Shown: one piece after another, positions 59,176 through 64,000 of the stretch
Layout of the letters: each line of letters starts with the position of its first letter
Position numbering within the stretch: position 1 is the stretch's first letter
Virus record (IMG/VR): IMGVR_UViG_3300042544_001590
Span: 143,490-207,489 of that record
Direction: 5' to 3' (one strand)
DNA from: a virus
Length of the DNA stretch: 64,000 nucleotides
Translations under genes and position numbers: made by a program
Notes under the pieces: model-generated
The model's database searches: none
Seen by the model: only the letters and a program-made list of their open reading frames with translations
Told to the model about the DNA's origin: nothing

Positions 59176-59745
59176 ATGGCGACCACAATTGAAAACTTTT
59201 TTAATCAGGCTTCTCAAAAGCAATTTGCAAGGGACTTCCTATTCCGTGTTAAACAAATCAGTGTTACTGGTCTTTCCTTAAATGGGGAGACTGATCTGAT
59301 TTATGCAAGAACCGCAACTTTTCCGGGACGAAACATCCAGAATAAGCAAGTCAACTTCAGTGGTCAAACATTCAACCTACCGGGAAAATCTGAATATCCC
59401 GGAGCAGAAGCATGGTCTATTGAATTCTATGTTGATCAAGACCTTGATATTCGTTCCAAATTGGAAGCTGCATCGAGAGTTTTATTCGATAATGAAACGA
59501 CCACTGGTAACATTTGTATGCCGGGATATGAATCCGTGATTACTCTTGATGTTCTACAAATCCCATGTCAACGTGGATCGAATGTTACATCTGGGGGGGA
59601 ACTTCAAGTTGGTAAAACAATTGAACTGATTGGTGCTTCCCTTAGAGACATTGGTGAAATTTCTTATGAGATTGCTGACGGAACGGGAGAAGTTAAAACC
59701 TTCAATGCGACTTTTGCATATCATTTCTACAAGAAATTTACGTGA
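59176..59745 (+). CDS. 19: Tail tube protein (gp19-like)
   Basis: 189 residues (T4 gp19 163). FARDFLFRVKQISVTGLSLN, LIYARTATFPGRNIQNKQVN and WSIEFYVDQDLDIRSKLEAA are typical of gp19 tubes, as is the end TFNATFAYHFYKKFT. Stacked rings of this protein form the inner tail tube. Late promoter directly upstream. Separated from the sheath gene by an endonuclease gene. Confidence 0.88.
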   Translation: MATTIENFFNQASQKQFARDFLFRVKQISVTGLSLNGETDLIYARTATFPGRNIQNKQVNFSGQTFNLPGKSEYPGAEAWSIEFYVDQDLDIRSKLEAASRVLFDNETTTGNICMPGYESVITLDVLQIPCQRGSNVTSGGELQVGKTIELIGASLRDIGEISYEIADGTGEVKTFNATFAYHFYKKFT

Positions 59746-59760
59746 GCTTAATCTTACGGA

Positions 59761-59767
59761 TTAAGTA
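59761..59767 (+). promoter_or_regulatory. Late promoter box, TTAAGTA variant
   Basis: TTAAGTA, then TCTAC, then the ATG at 59773. Confidence 0.58.
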
Positions 59768-59772
59768 TCTAC

Positions 59773-60375
59773 ATGGCTGGTCCTCAAATTAACGATTTCC
59801 TACAGGCATTTTCTGGTGATGCCAAATACTGCCTATCAATACCAGTATTATGGACTGTATCCATTGATGGTGTCACGGAATCGGCAATCAATAGCGTTCT
59901 ATCGGATGCTGGACAGAAATGGCAAGCTAAGATCGCTCCCAATGCCATGACGAAGAGCGGCACGATCCTCCCAGCCCAAGCAGTTACAATCCCACAAGAA
60001 TCATCCAATTTCTCCGCAATGGTAGCGGGGAATTCGTATGGTGGTTTCCTGCCGGGGTATGCTATGGATTCCCGTGCCGATTTCCTCTCCCGCAGCTTCT
60101 CCATCAACTTTCTAGAAACGAGACAGGATTTGGAACATGAGTATTTTCGTCCTTGGCAGATCGCCATTGGTATCAAGGGTTTGGTTGAGCGTGGAGTGAA
60201 TCTGAAGTCCACCATCACCGTGAAACAATACACCAATGATGGACAGCTTAGGAAAGGATACCGATTCAAAAGGGCATTCCCCACCGCTGTTGAGGGATTC
60301 ACCATGGATTATAATAACACGGATTATCCAATCAAGAGTGTGACATTTGCTTGTGAAAATTATGAGCAATTATGA
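59773..60375 (+). CDS. Second tail-tube-like protein
   Basis: 200 residues. The C-terminal half (SFSINFLETRQDLEHEYFRP, WQIAIGIKGLVERGVNLKST, then YRFKRAFPTAVEGFTMDYNN) follows the gp19 pattern. The N-terminal half is different. Its closeness to gp19 and to gp26-like genes suggests a tube initiator or baseplate-tube adaptor (as T4 gp54 or gp48). The precise role cannot be settled from sequence alone. Overlaps the next gene by 4 nt. Confidence 0.7.
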   Translation: MAGPQINDFLQAFSGDAKYCLSIPVLWTVSIDGVTESAINSVLSDAGQKWQAKIAPNAMTKSGTILPAQAVTIPQESSNFSAMVAGNSYGGFLPGYAMDSRADFLSRSFSINFLETRQDLEHEYFRPWQIAIGIKGLVERGVNLKSTITVKQYTNDGQLRKGYRFKRAFPTAVEGFTMDYNNTDYPIKSVTFACENYEQL

Positions 60376-61070
60376 AGATTACTTTTAAAAATCTTAAAGA
60401 AATCTCCGAAAACGGGGACGATCATCTGATTGATTATCTTAACCAATTTTCAGGATATAATATTTACGAAAAGTTCTTAACAGTTCTCAAATGCTGGGAG
60501 CGTGATGTCTCCTATGACATGGGATTCACCGTGGAAGAGAAGAATGTGAAGGTATCCCTTTCATATTTTATAAAAGAATTGGAAAATTACGATAAGGAAC
60601 CCCTGATCATCAAAACCGATAATCTGGAATTTGAATTGGATGTCCCTCCACTATTTAAAAAGGGTTATGATATTTTTTCCATATCGGAGACGATCCGAAA
60701 GGTGAAATATGGAAAATCCGTTCTGGATTTCGCCAATGTTGGGGATAAATCTGCCTTGATTGAACAGCTTCCCGCATCCACATACAATATGCTGATCAAT
60801 GCCCTTCTTAAAAATGAATCCAAAACAGTCCGTTTTACCAATTCATCCCTAAAAAATATAAAAGTTAACTTTATGAGTAACGCTCCATATGAATTATTAA
60901 AAGGTCTTTGTAATCCCTATGGGGAAGATTACTATCGGGAAATCATATATCACTTGTCGTCCAAAATAGATGGTAATATACTCCTGAATTCCACCATGCG
61001 TGATATTGATTATTATGTGGATAAGCTCAATACTGAGAATACTTCAGAAAAAACACCACAATTGGGTTGA
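60372..61070 (+). CDS. Baseplate hub assembly-like protein (gp26-related)
   Basis: 232 residues. ISETIRKVKYGKSVLDFANV followed by GDKSALIEQLPASTYNMLIN parallels the second protein at 61323 (IVKFIKSVKFGENEIVFADT, then VRIVENLPLSINKEIIKYIE), so the two look like distant paralogues. The family resembles T4 gp26, which acts in baseplate hub and tape-measure assembly. Lies directly before the probable tape-measure gene. Confidence 0.6.
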   Translation: MKITFKNLKEISENGDDHLIDYLNQFSGYNIYEKFLTVLKCWERDVSYDMGFTVEEKNVKVSLSYFIKELENYDKEPLIIKTDNLEFELDVPPLFKKGYDIFSISETIRKVKYGKSVLDFANVGDKSALIEQLPASTYNMLINALLKNESKTVRFTNSSLKNIKVNFMSNAPYELLKGLCNPYGEDYYREIIYHLSSKIDGNILLNSTMRDIDYYVDKLNTENTSEKTPQLG

Positions 61071-61094
61071 TTTTTTGAAATGACGGTGTAAATA
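61067..61094 (+). promoter_or_regulatory. Early-type promoter
   Basis: TTGATT (61067-61072), 16-nt spacer, TAAATA (61089-61094), 8 nt to the ATG at 61103. The first ATG at 61094 would overlap the -10 element, which favours 61103 as start. Confidence 0.5.
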
Positions 61095-61102
61095 TGGTTA
61101 AT

Positions 61103-61300
61103 ATGAAATTGCGAGAGTTAATCGAAAAGCTTAATCACTATGACATGGATAGTGATGTGACTGTCCACGCCGCGAATGGAACAAAATCTTTAAAAATTAA
61201 AAGTTTTAATCTCCATACAGAACGCGAAATGGGAGATACTACAGAGCCTAGATTAACTTTAATTTGTTATGATGATTTTACGGTTTATACCCACAATTAA
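61103..61300 (+). CDS. Small conserved phage protein
   Basis: 65 residues, MKLRELIEKLNHYDMDSDVT, then VHAANGTKSLKIKSFNL and LICYDDFTVYTHN. Small phage proteins of the form 'MKLxELIExLxxxDPDxEV' are common and unassigned. ATG 61103 is preferred for this match and promoter spacing. Early-type island between two gp26-like late genes. Confidence 0.6.
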   Translation: MKLRELIEKLNHYDMDSDVTVHAANGTKSLKIKSFNLHTEREMGDTTEPRLTLICYDDFTVYTHN

Positions 61301-61322
61301 TTTTAATCTTAAATAAACACAT

Positions 61323-62057
61323 ATGGAAAACAACGTTCAACAATTCCTTGACAGCATTCAGGAACTCAAGGCAAAGAAATTCAAGGCATACCAAGCTTCT
61401 ACCAAAAAGGAAGTGGATTGCTCTCCCCTCACCTTCAAGCAACAGAAAGATATCATCGCCACGGTAGCGGACGGGACGGTGGGAGTTCTCAAGTTCCAAA
61501 AAATCCTCAATGACATTCTCATTGAAAATACCGAATCCGACACCCTTAAAGTGGAGGATAAGCTACCCCTGATTCTCAGAATTCGGGGAGAAAGCCTTGG
61601 ATATGATCTGAAGCTGGATGGAGAAGTCGGCAACATTGAAAGTAATGTCGAAAGCTCCCGTAAGATCAAATCTCCCAAGGAAAAGACGATCAATGGTGCT
61701 GTGGATGTGGTTCTGGCTACTCCCACTCTCAAGGATGAGAATAAGGTCATCAATTACTCCATTGAAATTCTCAAAAAGGATGGGGATAAGGATGCAGGTA
61801 AAAATATCGGTAATATCTACACTTTTGAAATCGTAAAATTTATCAAATCCGTGAAATTCGGGGAAAATGAGATTGTCTTTGCCGATACTCCCGTGAAGGA
61901 TCGTGTGCGGATCGTAGAAAATCTACCACTTTCCATTAATAAGGAAATTATCAAATATATCGAAGCTTTCAAGGAGGATGAACAATCCCATCTGAAAGTT
62001 ACGATCAATGGTGAGGAAAAGGCGTTTGATATTGATGTGAGTTTCTTTGATAATTGA
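61323..62057 (+). CDS. Baseplate hub protein (gp26-like)
   Basis: 244 residues. KFKAYQASTKKEVDCSPLTF, then KQQKDIIATVADGTVGVLKF and YTFEIVKFIKSVKFGENEIV, resemble the T4 gp26 baseplate-hub family. Between about 105 and 140 there is a basic/variable insertion (SSRKIKSPKEKTINGAVDVV). A TTAAATA box lies 7 nt before the ATG. It is the last gene before the long hydrophobic tape-measure candidate, consistent with a chaperone or hub function. Confidence 0.7.
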   Translation: MENNVQQFLDSIQELKAKKFKAYQASTKKEVDCSPLTFKQQKDIIATVADGTVGVLKFQKILNDILIENTESDTLKVEDKLPLILRIRGESLGYDLKLDGEVGNIESNVESSRKIKSPKEKTINGAVDVVLATPTLKDENKVINYSIEILKKDGDKDAGKNIGNIYTFEIVKFIKSVKFGENEIVFADTPVKDRVRIVENLPLSINKEIIKYIEAFKEDEQSHLKVTINGEEKAFDIDVSFFDN

Positions 62058-62064
62058 TGCCTGA

Positions 62065-62071
62065 TTAAATA
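62065..62071 (+). promoter_or_regulatory. Late promoter box before GTG start
   Basis: TTAAATA, then ATAGA, then GTG at 62077. The standard 5-nt spacing identifies GTG as the start codon. Confidence 0.65.
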
Positions 62072-62076
62072 ATAGA

Positions 62077-64000
62077 GTGAATGTCGCTTTATTAGAAGAA
62101 CTTTTAGGATTGCTGAAAACGCTGAATGAAACCATTGGCGTTCCGCAGGGGGAATCTATAGAGGATAAGAACGTATTGCAGGGTAATAATCCCTCCGATC
62201 CCAACAAAAGGGTGACACCAACGCTCAATAGCAATGAGCGCAAGAGAACCACGGAAATCGCTTCCCTGTTCGCCAAAACATTCTTCGATTTCCAAAAGAA
62301 GAAGACACCCGATAAGGCGATCAAGACTTCCATTCAAAAAGTAACGGGTAAAACAGGGGAGAAAATCCAACAAGGGGGTGATAAGGTTGACAAAAAATCT
62401 TCTTGGTGGAAGATTCTTTTGCCATTAGTGATAGGTATTGGAGCATTAATAACTGGATTGATGACAGATGGCCCATTTAAAGGTGCTTTGAAAATACTTG
62501 CTAGATTAGGGTTGGGTATCGTTCAGAGGCAAATTAAAATGATACTCAGATTAGCACGGGGACTAATGCCCGATAAGTTAATAGGTAACTTGTTTGAAAA
62601 ATTAATACCGAAAAATTTCATAGGTAATTTAATTAAAAGATTATTACCCATTGATGATATTATCAAAGTTATCACAGGGGGTATGACAGGATTTATAAAT
62701 TCCCTGAAAGGGATGATAGGTGCGCCTTTCAAAGCTCTGGGGGGTATGGTAAAGGGTGGTGGTATAATGGCTAAAATGTTGAAATTTTTAAAGCCGATGC
62801 TATTGGTTCTCAAGAGAATCCCTCTAATTGGAACTATCATATCTTTCGGTTTTGCCATCTCTCGTTTCAGTAGTGGAGATACTGTTGGGGGTGTAATCGA
62901 TGTTTTAAGCGGATTGGCGGGATTACTCGATTTGGTAGCTCCCGGACTTGGCACAACTTTATCCATAGGCTTGGATGTTCTCAACGCATTTTTGGATGTT
63001 AAAACTGGTGGTGCCACTGGTAAACAACAAGGAGCTAAAATGGACTTGCTTGGAGATATGGCTAAAGGAATTGGTAAGTGGATATGGAAAAACGCTCTAT
63101 GGATTCCAGTTCTTGGAGGATTTAAGAGAATGTCTATGTCTTGGGATGCTTTCAAAAGCGGTGATATTATGGGTGGTCTTTATCAATTTGGTATGTCATT
63201 GATATCATTTACCGGAATGGTACCGCTTGTTACTGGTATTGAGATGCTGCTAGGATTTGGGGGAAAGAAAGAAAAGGATAAATCATTATCTCCTAAAACG
63301 GGATGGTTCTCTGGTTTAAAATCGTGGATTAAGAAGAAGTTAAAAGACTTGCCATGGGTTATTAGGAAGCCTTTGGAATGGTTTGGTATTTTGGATGATA
63401 CTGATGATAATACTGCCATTAAAACAAGTTTAATGAATAGTGCATATGATAACTTAAAAAAGTTTGCTTCTGCTATGTGGAGCGGAATTACGAGTGGTTT
63501 AACTTTAGTGGGTGATGCGTTGGTAAAAGGTATTACAATGCTTTATAATAATGTAAAGCAAACGCTTAATGACGCGGCTAAAGCGGTAAAGAAATCCGCA
63601 GTAGAGGTTCACAACAAGCAAGTCAAAAAATATCAGGGTCTTGCAGAAAAAGATGCAGCTACTAGGGTGGTGGAAAGTGTGAAAAATCCAATTGGAACCA
63701 TATATGGGGCAGGAGCGGAAATAGTCGGCATTGGAGCTACACGGAAACGTGCTGCTGCAAGCAAGGCGGCGGGTGATGAGACGCAAAAAAGGTTAATAGA
63801 ACGCGGAATCCTCAATCCAGATGGAACTCCTAAAAGCTACGATGAACGGGTAAAATCGGGTGTATCAAAACCGCGCCCATCACAGGAGAAAACGGTGGTA
63901 TCCGATGCAATCAATACTGTAAAGATTCCCCAAAAATCACAGGAGAAAACGGTGGTATCCGATGCAATCAATACTGTAAAGATTCCCCAAAAATCACAGG
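62077..64000 (+). CDS. Probable tape-measure protein, 3' end beyond window, GTG start
   Basis: At least 641 codons, open to the end of the window. The N-terminus (NVALLEELLGLLKTLNETIG) is helical. Long hydrophobic stretches follow (WWKILLPLVIGIGALITGLM, LLVLKRIPLIGTIISFGFAI, LVTGIEMLLGFGG), separated by Gly/Lys-rich helices. Length, hydrophobic helical character and position after tube and gp26-like genes fit a tape-measure protein (T4 gp29). The visible 3' part has a 57-bp direct repeat and a Lys/Pro-rich sequence (SGVSKPRPSQEKTVV). The stop codon is outside the window. Confidence 0.65.
   Translation, partial: MNVALLEELLGLLKTLNETIGVPQGESIEDKNVLQGNNPSDPNKRVTPTLNSNERKRTTEIASLFAKTFFDFQKKKTPDKAIKTSIQKVTGKTGEKIQQGGDKVDKKSSWWKILLPLVIGIGALITGLMTDGPFKGALKILARLGLGIVQRQIKMILRLARGLMPDKLIGNLFEKLIPKNFIGNLIKRLLPIDDIIKVITGGMTGFINSLKGMIGAPFKALGGMVKGGGIMAKMLKFLKPMLLVLKRIPLIGTIISFGFAISRFSSGDTVGGVIDVLSGLAGLLDLVAPGLGTTLSIGLDVLNAFLDVKTGGATGKQQGAKMDLLGDMAKGIGKWIWKNALWIPVLGGFKRMSMSWDAFKSGDIMGGLYQFGMSLISFTGMVPLVTGIEMLLGFGGKKEKDKSLSPKTGWFSGLKSWIKKKLKDLPWVIRKPLEWFGILDDTDDNTAIKTSLMNSAYDNLKKFASAMWSGITSGLTLVGDALVKGITMLYNNVKQTLNDAAKAVKKSAVEVHNKQVKKYQGLAEKDAATRVVESVKNPIGTIYGAGAEIVGIGATRKRAAASKAAGDETQKRLIERGILNPDGTPKSYDERVKSGVSKPRPSQEKTVVSDAINTVKIPQKSQEKTVVSDAINTVKIPQKSQ
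63880..64000 (+). repeat. 57-bp tandem repeat, at least two full copies
   Basis: Copies at 63880-63936 and 63937-63993, with a third starting at 63994 and cut by the window end. The two full copies look identical by eye. Each encodes 19 residues containing EKTVVSDAINTVKIPQK. Confidence 0.9.

Noticed and set aside
62523-63155. 210-codon minus-strand frame opposite the tape-measure candidate
   Set aside because: The plus-strand frame is continuous for over 640 codons, has a late promoter and shows the expected hydrophobic helices. The minus frame is its shadow.

Overview
The window looks like part of the genome of a T4-like contractile-tailed phage. It carries recognisable counterparts of T4 UvsX, gp41 (helicase), gp32 (ssDNA-binding protein), gp45 (clamp), gp44 (clamp loader), gp61 (primase), gp17 (terminase), gp18 (sheath), gp19 (tube), gp6 and gp25 (baseplate wedge), and probably gp14 and gp26. 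Base composition is AT-rich by eye and coding density is very high, with ATGA overlaps and no gene-free stretch above 300 bases. No tRNA, rRNA, CRISPR array, insertion sequence or integrase was seen. The host cannot be named. The sigma70-like early promoters and a heptosyltransferase-like enzyme hint at a Gram-negative bacterium. Both ends of the window cut through genes.

Layout. Positions 1-22626 are mostly plus-strand replication and recombination genes (uvsX, helicase, gp32, clamp, primase) mixed with many small unknown genes. Several late genes sit inside this block with their own promoters. Positions 22612-37103 are a long minus-strand late block: glycosyltransferase, Thr-rich mucin-like protein, fibre and collar proteins, large baseplate proteins and gp6. 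Positions 37139-42286 alternate strands and hold gp25 plus virion-associated proteins. Positions 42283-45055 (minus) hold the clamp loader with two nucleotide-sugar genes. Positions 45126-64000 (plus) hold a repeat-rich fibre-like protein, a GT9-like glycosyltransferase, a sulfotransferase, an acidic core-like protein, a neck protein, the terminase, sheath, tube proteins, gp26-like proteins and the start of a probable tape-measure gene.

Three regulatory patterns organise the genes. (1) Late promoters have a box close to C/TTAAATA, ending almost always exactly 5 nt before the start codon. By T4 geometry the transcript would begin at the start codon, so the late mRNAs are predicted to be leaderless. 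(2) A few early promoters read TTGAC/ATT-N16-TAANNT and also sit 5-8 nt from a start codon. (3) A 16-nt element close to TTAAAAACTAGAATAC lies at five gene junctions in the replication block and may be a middle promoter.

The most interesting system is a set of about thirteen otherwise unrelated proteins. They share a short N-terminal peptide of the type M-x-x-(F)-D-x-L/I-Y, usually followed by an I/L-x-E site. This resembles the T4 capsid-targeting sequence and the site cut by the T4 prohead protease. Most of these genes have late promoters. Their bodies include a protein-kinase fold, a GNAT-like acetyltransferase and several uncharacterised domains. I infer an arsenal of proteins packaged in the head and injected with the DNA. 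A second theme is glycan chemistry: three glycosyltransferases, RmlA- and RmlD-like enzymes and a sulfotransferase, some under late promoters next to a fibre-like and a mucin-like protein. Mobile genes are present too: a LAGLIDADG endonuclease, a Vsr-like homing endonuclease between sheath and tube, and a Mom-like gene that appears to have replaced most of a DNA methyltransferase.
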